This document shows positions 16,513 to 24,855 of a DNA stretch of 64,000 bases, piece after piece. The notes under the pieces are model-generated. The model was not told the origin of the DNA, did not search any database, and worked only from the letters and a program-made list of their open reading frames with translations. Numbering within the stretch: position 1 is the first letter of the stretch; the number at the start of each line of letters is the position of its first letter. The translations under genes were made by a program, and so were the position numbers. This stretch comes from Paenibacillus etheri (lineage in GTDB: Bacteria > Bacillota > Bacilli > Paenibacillales > Paenibacillaceae): the NCBI RefSeq assembly GCF_001012825.1, contig NZ_LCZJ02000033.1, positions 528,065 through 592,064 on the forward strand, read 5' to 3'.

Positions 16513-17619
16513 ATGTCTACTCTTTTCACCCCCCAAACAGACGCCCGAATGATGAACATTATTGAAAAAGTTCGCGGCGGCGAAAGATTGAATTTAGAAG
16601 ATGGCGTTTATTTATATCAAAGTAACGACCTACTTACGATTGGCCAGCTAGCAAATGAAGTCAATCTCGCAAAGAACCACAACAAGGTGTATTTTATCGA
16701 AAACATGAGTCTATATTTCACCAATGTTTGCGAATCTCATTGTGCATTCTGCAATTTCCGCAAAGATGATGGAGAAGAGGGAGCTTATACCCTTTCCGGT
16801 CAGGAAATGGTGCAATATGTCGAACAGCATATTCATCCAGGTGTGCGCGAATTCCATATCGTCGGCGGTCATAATGACAAAGTTCCCTTCCAGTATTATG
16901 TGGATTCATTAAAAGCCTTGAATGAACGTTTTCCTGAGGTAACCTTAAAAGCATACACTGCAGCCGAAATTGATTTTTTCACCCGAATTAGCGGGTTAAG
17001 TATTCGTGAGGTGCTGGAGCAGTTGCGTGCTGCAGGACTTAAGACACTTACTGGTGGTGGCGCAGAAATATTATCTGACCAATACCGTAAAAAAATGCGC
17101 GTAGATAAAGCTAATGTCGAAGAGTATCTGGAAGTTCACCGAACAGCACATCAGCTTGGCATGAAGACACATACAACTATGCTCTACGGCTCCATTGAGT
17201 CGCATGAAGACCGCATCCGGCACATGATGCAGATCCGCGATCTGCAGGACGAAACCAACGGCTTTATGGTGTTCATTCCATTATCTATGCAGCCTAAGAA
17301 CAAAAATGCAGGGATTATGCGCCGCAACTCGGCTTATGAGGATTTGAAGACGATAGCGATCAGCAGATTGATGCTGGATAATTTCGATCACATCAAAGCG
17401 TACTTTATTAATATCGGTCCTCAGCTTACTCAGGTTGCACTGAACTTCGGTGCATCAGATGTACATGGCACCATTCTTAAAGAACGTATTAGCCATGCGG
17501 CTGGTGCATTAACACCTGAAGGCCTCACTCGCGATGAATTGATCTGGTTAGTGAAAGGTGCTGGACGAATTCCAGTAGAACGCGACACGTTCTACAATGC
17601 GATAAAGGTATACGAATAA
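16513..17619 (+). CDS. mqnE: Aminodeoxyfutalosine synthase MqnE
   Basis: Radical SAM enzyme of the futalosine menaquinone pathway, joining 3-[(1-carboxyvinyl)oxy]benzoate to SAM-derived adenosyl to give aminodeoxyfutalosine. 368 residues, typical. Radical SAM cluster motif CxxxCxxC at Cys73, Cys77 and Cys80 (CESHCAFC); downstream glycine-rich HIVGGHND and GGGAEIL blocks fit MqnE rather than MqnC. ATG start with AGGAGGAAT. Other mqn genes are not in the window. Menaquinone made here is the acceptor for the NADH dehydrogenases at 10870 and probably 17670. Confidence 0.93.
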   Translation: MSTLFTPQTDARMMNIIEKVRGGERLNLEDGVYLYQSNDLLTIGQLANEVNLAKNHNKVYFIENMSLYFTNVCESHCAFCNFRKDDGEEGAYTLSGQEMVQYVEQHIHPGVREFHIVGGHNDKVPFQYYVDSLKALNERFPEVTLKAYTAAEIDFFTRISGLSIREVLEQLRAAGLKTLTGGGAEILSDQYRKKMRVDKANVEEYLEVHRTAHQLGMKTHTTMLYGSIESHEDRIRHMMQIRDLQDETNGFMVFIPLSMQPKNKNAGIMRRNSAYEDLKTIAISRLMLDNFDHIKAYFINIGPQLTQVALNFGASDVHGTILKERISHAAGALTPEGLTRDELIWLVKGAGRIPVERDTFYNAIKVYE

Positions 17620-17669
17620 AAGACTAGCTTAGATCCGTTATCCTATATTGGAAAGGAAGTTCGGTCAGC

Positions 17670-18731
17670 ATGAGAACACTACTCGTTCTGGGCGGCGGCT
17701 ATGGCGGCTTGGCCCTAATTCAAGAATTGCTCAATAATCACCTTCCTCAGGATATTGAAATTATCTTAATTGACCGAATGCCTTATCAAGGAATCAAAAC
17801 GGAATATTATGCACTTGCCGCAGGTACAGTAACTGACTATCACTTGCGGATCCAGTTTCCGGTTCATCCCCGTCTCACTATTCGTTACGGTGAGGTGAGT
17901 TCCATTGATTTGGAGAGCAGAATCGTTACAATGGAACCTGACGAGACTGTGTCTTATGACATACTAGCCATTGCGTTAGGCTGTACCGACAATTACCATA
18001 ACATCCCTGGAGCTGATCAATATACTTGCAGTATCCAGACCTTTGCAGGAACTCGGGAAACTTATCAACGCTTAAACGATGTGAAACCTTATGGAACAAT
18101 AAACATTGTAGGCGGTGGACTAAGTGGAGTGGAATTGGCGGCAGAGCTTCGGGAGAGCCGACCAGATCTTAATATTTCTATTCTGGATCGTGGTGAACGT
18201 GTCTTGTCTGCCTTTCCTGCGAAGCTGTCACAGTACGTGGAGGAATGGTTTCACCACCATCAAGTACAGACCTTTGGACGTGTTTCTGTATCCCATGTAG
18301 AGAAAGATGCACTGTTTAACGGTGAAGAGGAAATTCTTTCAGATGTTACGGTATGGACCGCAGGGATTCAACCAGTGAAGGTCGTTCAGGAATTAACAGT
18401 CCCGAAGGATCGTGGAGGACGGATCATTCTGGATGAGTATTATCGTGTACCTGATTATCCAGAAGTGTATGTGATTGGCGACTGCGCCAGCCTGCCATTC
18501 GCTCCAAGCGCACAAGCAGCAGGAGCGCAGGGTGAGCAGGTCGCTCATGTTATTCAAGCCTTATGGCGCGGCGAGACCCCTAAACTTCATCCTATTCGTC
18601 TGAAGGGTACTTTAGGCTCACTAGGCAAGAAAGCTGGATTTGGTCTGATGGGCCAACGCTCCGTCAAAGGGCGGGTTCCCCGTATCCTCAAGAGCGGGGT
18701 GCTCTGGATGTCGAAACGCACTTTAGGATAA
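17670..18731 (+). CDS. yutJ: NADH dehydrogenase-like FAD oxidoreductase (YutJ family)
   Basis: 353-residue pyridine nucleotide-disulfide oxidoreductase fold. FAD motif LGGGYGG near the N-terminus, NAD(P) motif VGGGLSGVELA near 150, and the second FAD block YVIGDCAS near 268. It is a paralogue of the type II NADH dehydrogenase at 10870 but shorter and divergent. Downstream come yuzB and yutI homologues, the same neighbourhood as yutJ in Bacillus. ATG start after AAAGGAAG, 50 bp after mqnE, so it may be co-transcribed with mqnE. Electron acceptor unproven. Confidence 0.85.
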   Translation: MRTLLVLGGGYGGLALIQELLNNHLPQDIEIILIDRMPYQGIKTEYYALAAGTVTDYHLRIQFPVHPRLTIRYGEVSSIDLESRIVTMEPDETVSYDILAIALGCTDNYHNIPGADQYTCSIQTFAGTRETYQRLNDVKPYGTINIVGGGLSGVELAAELRESRPDLNISILDRGERVLSAFPAKLSQYVEEWFHHHQVQTFGRVSVSHVEKDALFNGEEEILSDVTVWTAGIQPVKVVQELTVPKDRGGRIILDEYYRVPDYPEVYVIGDCASLPFAPSAQAAGAQGEQVAHVIQALWRGETPKLHPIRLKGTLGSLGKKAGFGLMGQRSVKGRVPRILKSGVLWMSKRTLG

Positions 18732-18735
18732 ACCT

Positions 18736-18780
18736 AAGGGCTGCTCTCATCCGTTTATATAACGGATGAGAGCAGCCCTT
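18736..18780. terminator. Bidirectional terminator between yutJ and yuzB
   Basis: AAGGGCTGCTCTCATCCGTT and its perfect complement around TATAT, a 20-bp stem with T and A runs. Confidence 0.9.
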
Positions 18781-18797
18781 TATTTTACAAGGAACAT

Positions 18798-19052
18798 TTA
18801 GTCAAGTTCTATATTGAACCAAGCCTCTAGCTCTTTGATTTTGGCAGCAATCTTTTCTTCTAGCTCGTCAACAGTATCTGCTGCAACGATGTCTCCTTCA
18901 ACCATGGCGAAAGGCGTTAAATAACATTCCCCGCAATTGTTCAGGCATCCGTATTCGATCACATCGTAATCCGGATTCTCTTCCAGCTTATGCATTAGCT
19001 TGTCTGTTCCGTGACCCATGTTACTGGCACAAAATTCAATAATTGGTCTCAT
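18798..19052 (-). CDS. yuzB: YuzB family protein (DUF1450)
   Basis: 84-residue small protein with conserved cysteines: Cys8 in EFCASN and a cluster CLNNCGEC (about 41-48), which resembles the metal- or thioredoxin-like cysteine pattern of the DUF1450 family. The N-terminus IIEFCASNM and the acidic C-terminal helix are typical. Start at MRPIIEF (ATG 19052) because AGGGAGATC lies directly upstream; the frame extends to 19079 without a ribosome site. Divergent from yutI. Function unknown. Confidence 0.85.
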   Translation of the reverse strand: MRPIIEFCASNMGHGTDKLMHKLEENPDYDVIEYGCLNNCGECYLTPFAMVEGDIVAADTVDELEEKIAAKIKELEAWFNIELD

Positions 19053-19133
19053 GATGATCTCCCTATTCCGCCTAACCATTTTATTTTTTAACTTTTTGTA
19101 CTATAATGAACTTATGAAAGGAGTGATTGAGAA

Positions 19134-19382
19134 ATGAGTGAGAATGCACAAAGCACCGAAATGTATGATGAAGTATTGGAAGTGCTGGATAAGCTTCGTC
19201 CGTTCCTGCAGCGCGATGGCGGCGATGTTGAACTGGTCGATGTAGAAGACGGCATCGTTAAGTTGAAACTTATGGGTGCCTGCGGCAGCTGCCCAAGCTC
19301 CACGATCACCTTGAAAGCCGGGATTGAACGCGCCCTTCTTGAAGAAGTAGAAGGCGTACAAGAAGTTATGCAAGTATTCTAA
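19134..19382 (+). CDS. yutI: NifU-like Fe-S scaffold protein (YutI)
   Basis: 82-residue protein consisting only of the NifU C-terminal domain. The CxxC that holds the cluster is GACGSCPSS (Cys50, Cys53); the [15 protein letters not shown] block is the usual N-terminal helix and turn. It probably carries or transfers [4Fe-4S] clusters. ATG start after GAAAGGAGTG. Two hairpins follow. Confidence 0.93.
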   Translation: MSENAQSTEMYDEVLEVLDKLRPFLQRDGGDVELVDVEDGIVKLKLMGACGSCPSSTITLKAGIERALLEEVEGVQEVMQVF

Positions 19383-19399
19383 TCCCATTCAATATCATT

Positions 19400-19432
19400 C
19401 CCGATCCCCTCTTCAGGAGATCGGGATTTTCT
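19400..19432 (+). terminator. Terminator after yutI
   Basis: CCCGATC and GATCGGG around a 12-nt loop, then ATTTTCTTATT. Confidence 0.7.
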
Positions 19433-19470
19433 TATTATAGTGGATTTACCCTTCCCCTACAACATACAGC

Positions 19471-19506
19471 ATAAAACCCGCATGCCATTATGGCAGCGGG
19501 TTTTAT
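19471..19506. terminator. Bidirectional terminator at the end of metNPQ
   Basis: ATAAAACCCGC and GCGGGTTTTAT with an inner TGCCA / TGGCA stem. Confidence 0.8.
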
Positions 19507-19537
19507 GTGTATTTAGAAATTAGATAAGCTTCATTAC

Positions 19538-20395
19538 TTAAAACGCTGGAATGATCGCACCTTCGTACTTCTCTTCAATGAAAGCTTTAGCTTCTGGAGA
19601 ATTCAGTGCAGCGATCAGCTTTTTGGTCGCGTCGGAGTCTTTATTGTCCTGACGAGTTACCAGAATGTTAGCATAAGGGGAATCCGTACCCTCGATGAAC
19701 AAAGCATCTTTTGTTGGCACAAGACCAGCGTCTAGTGCAAAATTCGTGTTGATCAAAGCAAGATCAACCTCATCCAGTTGACGTGGGAGCATAGCTGCTT
19801 CCAACTCAATGATTTTAAGATTTTTCTTGTTTTCAATGATATCTGCTTTCGTTGCAGCAATGTTAGTATCGTCTTTCAATGTAATCAGACCATTTTTCGC
19901 AAGTAGGATTAGCGCCCGACCCCCATTAGTAGCATCGTTCGGAATGGCAACTTTCGCACCGTCAGCCAACTCATCGATCGATTTTATTTTTTTGGAATAA
20001 GCTCCGAAAGGCTCAACGTGAACGGATGCAACGGAGATCAGATCGGTTTTATTATTTTTATTTTGGTCATCAAGATAAGGTTGGTGTTGGAAGAAGTTAG
20101 CATCTAGCTGCTTCTCATCTAGCTGTACGTTCGGTTGAACATAGTCAGTGAATTCTTTAATTTCCAGTGTAATTCCTTGCGCTTCAAGTAATGGAGCAAT
20201 AGCTTTTAGGATCTCAGCGTGAGGAACAGGTGAAGCACCGACAACCAATTTCACTGGTTCTGTAGTTGACCCAGTTGCGGCACCATTGTCTGGTGCATTA
20301 GTAGCAGCCGAGTTAGAAGCATTATTGTTATTGCCGCAAGCCGCAAGCACCACAACCAATGTCAGACTAAAAAAAGTAAGTAGTAATTTTTTCAT
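19538..20395 (-). CDS. metQ: Methionine ABC transporter substrate-binding lipoprotein
   Basis: NlpA/MetQ family lipoprotein of 285 residues that captures methionine outside the membrane. Signal peptide MKKLLLTFFSLTLVVVLAAC with lipobox cysteine at 20, then an Asn/Ala-rich linker before the binding fold starting KLVVGASPVPHAEIL. Conserved blocks YVQPN, ANFFQHQPYLD and IPNDATNGGRAL are diagnostic. Last gene of the metN-metP-metQ operon, 57 bp after the permease. Confidence 0.93.
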   Translation of the reverse strand: MKKLLLTFFSLTLVVVLAACGNNNNASNSAATNAPDNGAATGSTTEPVKLVVGASPVPHAEILKAIAPLLEAQGITLEIKEFTDYVQPNVQLDEKQLDANFFQHQPYLDDQNKNNKTDLISVASVHVEPFGAYSKKIKSIDELADGAKVAIPNDATNGGRALILLAKNGLITLKDDTNIAATKADIIENKKNLKIIELEAAMLPRQLDEVDLALINTNFALDAGLVPTKDALFIEGTDSPYANILVTRQDNKDSDATKKLIAALNSPEAKAFIEEKYEGAIIPAF

Positions 20396-20452
20396 TTTAA
20401 ATCCCCCTCTTATCTGGTATTTTGTATGAATAAGGCTATATATGGACGTACC

Positions 20453-21112
20453 TTATTTCCGCGTGAAATATTTTACGAGACGATCACCGGCCATTTGCAG
20501 CAATTGCACCAGTATTACAATAAACGTTATAGAAATAAGCATAATTTCCGTCTCATAGCGGAGATAGCCATAACGAATCGCTAGATCACCAAGTCCGCCG
20601 CCCCCAACCTGGCCAGCCATTGCCGTATAGGAGACCAGTGTAACCAGTGTGATCGTAACTCCAGCGATCAAACCTGGACGAGCTTCTGGCAAAAGAACAC
20701 GCATAACGATCTGATTCGTGGATGCTCCCATTCCTTGCGCCGCTTCGATTACCCCACGATCTACTTCTCTTAGCGCTGTCTCCACCAATCGAGCAAAGAA
20801 TGGAGCTGCTCCAATCACCAGCGGTGGGATCGTACCGAGTACTCCAATGGAAGTTCCGACAATTTCTTTGGTAAAAGGAATTAATGCCACCATCAAAATA
20901 ATAAACGGTACGGAACGTAGGATATTTACAAGTAATGATAAGACCGAGTAAATTACTCTGATTACTATACTATTCGATCTCTCGCATAAATACAATAGAA
21001 TTCCGAGTGGTAAACCAAGAATAATTGTGAACAATCCGGAAAAAACTATCATTTTCAGAGTAGCAACTGTAGCATCCATCATTTCTTGCCAATTTAAATC
21101 TGCGAAATTCAT
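20453..21112 (-). CDS. metP: Methionine ABC transporter permease
   Basis: 219-residue inner-membrane permease of the MetI/MetP type with five to six helices and the cytoplasmic EAA loop EAAQGMGASTNQIVMRVLLPEA that docks on the ATPase. Its ATG overlaps the metN stop by one base (TAATG), so the two are translationally coupled. Confidence 0.93.
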   Translation of the reverse strand: MNFADLNWQEMMDATVATLKMIVFSGLFTIILGLPLGILLYLCERSNSIVIRVIYSVLSLLVNILRSVPFIILMVALIPFTKEIVGTSIGVLGTIPPLVIGAAPFFARLVETALREVDRGVIEAAQGMGASTNQIVMRVLLPEARPGLIAGVTITLVTLVSYTAMAGQVGGGGLGDLAIRYGYLRYETEIMLISITFIVILVQLLQMAGDRLVKYFTRK

Positions 21113-22128
21113 TACGAAATCACCTCCACTTCAAGGCCTTGAGCGGTTAGTTCAGCTATCGTCACAGCAATCGCTTCAGCTGGGCCTTCGAACCGAACAA
21201 TCATTTGTCCATAAGGTACGTCTTTAATTGTTGAAATGGTGCCATGCAGAATGGCAAAGCTAACACCCGTTTCGCGTACTACATTGGAAAGTGCAGAGCC
21301 GTAGGTCTTCTCTCCGAAAAAAGTGATTTTGACGGCCTGAGAGTTGTCCCCAGCAGCAGCGTCAAGCGCCGTACGAAGGGGTCCCTCATTCTGTGATTCA
21401 CTGCGGATGAAATCGCGAGTAACCTCATGCTGTGGCTTCAGGAATACCTCCGTAACTTTACCTTGCTCAACGATACCACCACCATGAATGACCGCAACAC
21501 GGTCGCAGATGCTCTGGATCACGTGCATTTCGTGAGTGATCAGCACAATAGTCAGATGGAACCGTTTATTAATATCGAGCAATAGCTTAAGAATAGCGTC
21601 TGTCGTTTGCGGGTCAAGCGCAGAGGTTGCCTCGTCACATAGCAGCACATCAGGATCGCTGGCAAGTGCCCGTGCGATGCCGACCCGTTGCTTTTGCCCT
21701 CCTGATAACTGAGAGGGATACTTATCCCGGTGTTCTTCAAGCCCAACTAAGGCAAGCAAATCTTTCACTTTTGTATCAATATCTGCTCTCGAGGAGCCTG
21801 TGAGTCGCAAAGGAAAAGCAATATTATCGTACACCGTCGCAGAAGATAGCAGATTGAAATGTTGAAAAATCATCCCTATCTTGCGCCGCTGCTCCTGCAG
21901 TTGACCTTGAGAAAGCTTGGTTAGCTCAACACCATCTACCCAAACTTCCCCTTCTGTCGGGCGCTCCAACAGATTAATGCAACGGATCAATGTGCTTTTT
22001 CCCGCTCCAGAATGGCCAATGACTCCGAATATTTCACCTTTTTCGATAGATAAATTCAATCCGGAAAGTGCTGTAGCCGCATGGCTGCCTTTTCCATATA
22101 CCTTTGTTATTCCTTTTAAATTAATCAA
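21112..22128 (-). CDS. metN: Methionine ABC transporter ATP-binding protein
   Basis: 338 residues: ABC ATPase with Walker A GHSGAGKS at 38-45, signature LSGGQKQR at 141-148 and Walker B VLLCDEATSALD, followed from about 260 by the C-terminal NIL/ACT-like domain that in MetN binds methionine and inhibits transport. TTG start with AGGGGGC upstream. First gene of the operon behind a SAM-I riboswitch. Confidence 0.95.
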   Translation of the reverse strand: MINLKGITKVYGKGSHAATALSGLNLSIEKGEIFGVIGHSGAGKSTLIRCINLLERPTEGEVWVDGVELTKLSQGQLQEQRRKIGMIFQHFNLLSSATVYDNIAFPLRLTGSSRADIDTKVKDLLALVGLEEHRDKYPSQLSGGQKQRVGIARALASDPDVLLCDEATSALDPQTTDAILKLLLDINKRFHLTIVLITHEMHVIQSICDRVAVIHGGGIVEQGKVTEVFLKPQHEVTRDFIRSESQNEGPLRTALDAAAGDNSQAVKITFFGEKTYGSALSNVVRETGVSFAILHGTISTIKDVPYGQMIVRFEGPAEAIAVTIAELTAQGLEVEVIS

Positions 22129-22165
22129 CGCTCGTCGCCCCCTTTATATTTCACTTATTCCATAC

Positions 22166-22202
22166 AAAAAAACCTCCGACGATCGATGCAGATCGCAAGA
22201 GG
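22166..22202 (-). terminator. SAM riboswitch terminator
   Basis: Minus strand CCTCTTGCGATC-TGCAT-CGATCGTCGGAGG, then TTTTTTT. It lies between aptamer and metN and would form when SAM is bound. Confidence 0.8.
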
Positions 22203-22227
22203 CCCTGTGTGTTTATTTAGACAATGC

Positions 22228-22368
22228 CTTCTCATCTGCCAACGACCACAAACCTAGCGTCATTGTAGGAATTAGCACCATGACATTTGTACATAACGCT
22301 AATCGCGCTGTATACAAATCGGTTGCCGGGCTTCATCGGGCCTATCCCTCCGCCACTCTCGATAAGAT
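22228..22368 (-). promoter_or_regulatory. SAM-I (S-box) riboswitch
   Basis: On the minus strand the S-box landmarks are in order: CTTATCGAGAGTGGCGGAGGGA at the 5' end, GGCCCGATGAAGCCCGGCAACC, then GGTGCTAATTCC and the closing GATGAGAAG that pairs with CTTATC. Controls metNPQ: high SAM should give termination and reduce methionine uptake. Confidence 0.95.
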
Positions 22369-22468
22369 ATAGAGTATGAAATTTTATGTTTGATTTCGTA
22401 CAGACTTTAATGCAAGCATAAGTATAGTAAGTTTCTTGTTTTTTGTCAAAAGGAAATATCTTGAACGC

Positions 22469-23203
22469 TTATGATTGTACGCTCTTTGCCTTGCTGATTT
22501 TCTTACGCAGCTGTTCATTGCTGTAGCTAAATGCCACGATTAATGTTTTACAGTTCATTTCAAGGGACTGCTTTAAATCCTCAAGATGACTATCTAAATC
22601 CTCAAGCTGAATTTTGTCATGCAGACCTTGATGTCGCTGCCATAAATCATCCTGCATTTCGGAATTCATATAATGAATTTCAGCATTTCTGCGCTTGCGT
22701 AGATTCTCCAGTGGATCTCGATAGGAGTTCTTGATCTGTTCCAGTTGATCCGCTAATGCAGGATGCACATTCAATAATTGAAGCTGACGCAGCACTGTAA
22801 AATAAGAAAAGTGCGTTTTTAATTTAGAGGTTTCGAGGTCATAAAAATGATTCAGCACCGTTCCAAGCTTGTCCAGAAGAGAGAACACACGAATAAATCC
22901 ATCTTTATAAAAGTAAACATAACGCGCATAATCGCCTTGTTCCACTGGTGACATATCGTCCATATAACCAGCGATTACCGACCTCCGGTAAAAAGCGGCC
23001 GCGAACCAGCTTTGCTCCAATTCATCCAATGAGGAGATCAGTCCACGTGTCCAAATCTCCAGCTTGCGGTATTCATGGTCATTATCCTCATGGGCGTTCA
23101 TTTCCTTGCGCAGTAAGGCTGCAAATGTGGCCATGTTCTCCATCGCATCAGCCAATACACCGCTGTTCTTTCGAGGCGGTTCTCCAAGTATAACCCTCAG
23201 CAT
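22469..23203 (-). CDS. Cthe_2314-like HEPN domain protein
   Basis: 244-residue soluble, largely helical protein. The HEPN signature Rx4H occurs as RNAEIH (Arg172, His177), the catalytic motif of HEPN ribonucleases; overall pattern matches the Cthe_2314-type HEPN proteins of Clostridia and Paenibacillus. No partner nucleotidyltransferase (MNT) or other toxin-antitoxin partner is adjacent, so a toxin role is not supported by context. ATG start with AGGAGGAC; the leader carries an AGTTTT...AAAACT hairpin of the family seen before hemQ. Monocistronic. Confidence 0.65.
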   Translation of the reverse strand: MLRVILGEPPRKNSGVLADAMENMATFAALLRKEMNAHEDNDHEYRKLEIWTRGLISSLDELEQSWFAAAFYRRSVIAGYMDDMSPVEQGDYARYVYFYKDGFIRVFSLLDKLGTVLNHFYDLETSKLKTHFSYFTVLRQLQLLNVHPALADQLEQIKNSYRDPLENLRKRRNAEIHYMNSEMQDDLWQRHQGLHDKIQLEDLDSHLEDLKQSLEMNCKTLIVAFSYSNEQLRKKISKAKSVQS

Positions 23204-23219
23204 ATCCCAGTCCTCCTAA

Positions 23220-23280
23220 AGTTTTGTCCAGCGTCTGCTTGCATGGACTGCTTCGTACAAAACTCGCGCCGTAAGCATTA
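23220..23280 (-). repeat. AGTTTT hairpin repeat in the leader of the HEPN gene
   Basis: Arms AGTTTTGT and ACAAAACT (8 bp) enclose a 29-nt loop (23220-23264); the adjoining CGTAAGCATTA is the linker of this family (complement of ATGCTTACG). Read toward the gene, the hairpin ends ACAAAACTTTAGGAGG, touching the ribosome site. Confidence 0.75.
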
Positions 23281-23358
23281 GTTAATCAGCACCACGATAT
23301 ACCGATTTCCATTTTATTATTCCGCAGGTAAAGCGACTCTATCCACGGAGGGAACTTT

Positions 23359-24342
23359 CTACCAAGGGGGTGGAACCATTGAGTTATTGACTTTATTTTC
23401 AAACCCGGCATTTCTCGCGCTACTCAGCTGCCAAACTCTTACACTCATATAGCATAGAACACCAAACAAGCAAGCAATCAACAAAATATGAGCCAAGGCA
23501 GCAAATATGTACAATCTTTCATTATCTAGTGTGTAAACAACAGCAGCTCCACTAAACACCTGCATTAAGCATAGCAGAACAGCAGCAACGCCAAGAGCTC
23601 TTAGCTCTGGATAATCCTTATGTTTCCAAAAAGCTAGATGTCCGAGCACCGCAGTAAGAATAAATAAGATCAAAGCCGCAATCCGATGTGTAAAAACAAT
23701 ACCTACTCCCCCGGAAAGCTCAGGAACCCATTCACCGTTACAAAGCGGCCAGCCAGAACATCCCCCGCGTGAATCCGTATGACTAACAAAGGCTCCAATA
23801 TAAACGACAATATAGGAATATAAGGCCGTAAAGCAGGTTAAATTTCGGAAAGCCTTGCTGACGGGCTTCTTCTGAATCTCCATCTTATGATCGTATTCGC
23901 CTGCTTCATGTCGCCTTTTGGTTCCGAGAGCCAACATCAGAGAACTTGAAAAAGCGATCAAGGAAAAGCCCATATGTAGTGCCATTACAGCAGCAGATTG
24001 GGACTTAATTACTGCAAGCGCTCCCATACCACCTTGTACAATTACAAACAGCAAAGTCATAAATGCATATACTAACAAATCCCGCCGATTTCGAGCATAT
24101 CGCCAAAAAGCAATCATCGAGGCAAGTGACAATAACCCTGCCAATCCACTAAACAAGCGATGGGTGTATTCAATCATCGAGCCTACAGTATAGGCCGGAA
24201 TCAATTTCCCATGACAGAGCGGCCATTCATTTCCACATTCCAATCCCGATCCAGTCTTCGTTACAACCGCTCCTCCTAGTACAGCGAGGAACATGATAAG
24301 GCAAGTAAGATAACTAAGCCATTTCAACTGATTTGTCGTCAA
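23359..24342 (-). CDS. ctaA: Heme A synthase (COX15/CtaA family)
   Basis: Integral membrane oxygenase converting heme O to heme A for aa3-type cytochrome oxidase. About 327 residues, eight predicted helices. Heme-ligand histidines are in EYTHRLFSG and FTHRIAAL; the paired cysteines CGNEWPLC in the first outer loop and CSGWPLC in the second are the conserved CtaA disulfide residues. Start uncertain: TTG at 24342 follows GGGTGA; GTG at 24351 has no ribosome site. The heme O synthase ctaB is at 36742, not adjacent as in Bacillus. Confidence 0.93.
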   Translation of the reverse strand: MTTNQLKWLSYLTCLIMFLAVLGGAVVTKTGSGLECGNEWPLCHGKLIPAYTVGSMIEYTHRLFSGLAGLLSLASMIAFWRYARNRRDLLVYAFMTLLFVIVQGGMGALAVIKSQSAAVMALHMGFSLIAFSSSLMLALGTKRRHEAGEYDHKMEIQKKPVSKAFRNLTCFTALYSYIVVYIGAFVSHTDSRGGCSGWPLCNGEWVPELSGGVGIVFTHRIAALILFILTAVLGHLAFWKHKDYPELRALGVAAVLLCLMQVFSGAAVVYTLDNERLYIFAALAHILLIACLFGVLCYMSVRVWQLSSARNAGFENKVNNSMVPPPW

Positions 24343-24381
24343 AAATATCACCCGCAGTTTTTAGTAATGAAGAAGCATTTT

Positions 24382-24424
24382 AAAAAAACCACCGCTTTTG
24401 CTCAAACAGGCGAAAGCGGTGGTT
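24382..24424. terminator. Bidirectional hairpin between the thioredoxin-like gene and ctaA
   Basis: AACCACCGCTTTtGC and GCGAAAGCGGTGGTT form a long stem; T-run in the minus direction ends the thioredoxin-like gene. Confidence 0.85.
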
Positions 24425-24432
24425 TTCCGGAA

Positions 24433-24777
24433 TTACTGTAGAAGGCTTTGATGCACTTGAACCGCTTTATCCAGGAAATTCTCAATTTCCTCGCGGGATT
24501 TACGTAATTTATTAACGAATCTAACCAATTCACGTCCATCGGAATACGCGACAAAGCTTGGAATACCCATAATATTTTGTTCCTGACTAACATCACCCAC
24601 AGCATCAACGTCAACCTCAACCAGCGTTAGACGATCTGCATAGGCTTGCTCTACCTCAGGGATAAAAGGATCGATAAATTTACAATCCGAGCACCAGTCC
24701 GCCTTGAAGATAGCTACTGTTAATCGAGGAGATTGAATGGCTACCTGAAATTCAGCAGGAGAACTAATTTTGTCCAT
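24433..24777 (-). CDS. Thioredoxin family protein with WCSDC active site
   Basis: 114-residue thioredoxin-fold protein. The active site reads FKADWCSDCKF, a CxDC-type CxxC unlike CGPC of trxA, and the cis-proline is in MGIPSFVAY. Such proteins act as small disulfide reductases in Bacillales. Start at MDKISS (ATG 24777); the frame is open further to 24834, and MEERTEQ is an alternative, as AAAGGA lies 11 nt before the chosen ATG. Followed closely by ctaA (convergent in function to membrane redox enzymes but separated by a terminator). Confidence 0.85.
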   Translation of the reverse strand: MDKISSPAEFQVAIQSPRLTVAIFKADWCSDCKFIDPFIPEVEQAYADRLTLVEVDVDAVGDVSQEQNIMGIPSFVAYSDGRELVRFVNKLRKSREEIENFLDKAVQVHQSLLQ

Positions 24778-24855
24778 AGCTTGTTCAGTCCTTTCTTCCA
24801 TATCTGTCAAATTTCTATTCTTTAAGTGAAGCAAAATGTAATGCAGAAGTCAAAC

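Noticed and set aside
22469-23203. HEPN toxin-antitoxin system
   Set aside because: No nucleotidyltransferase, antitoxin or second small gene is adjacent; only the HEPN motif supports it.
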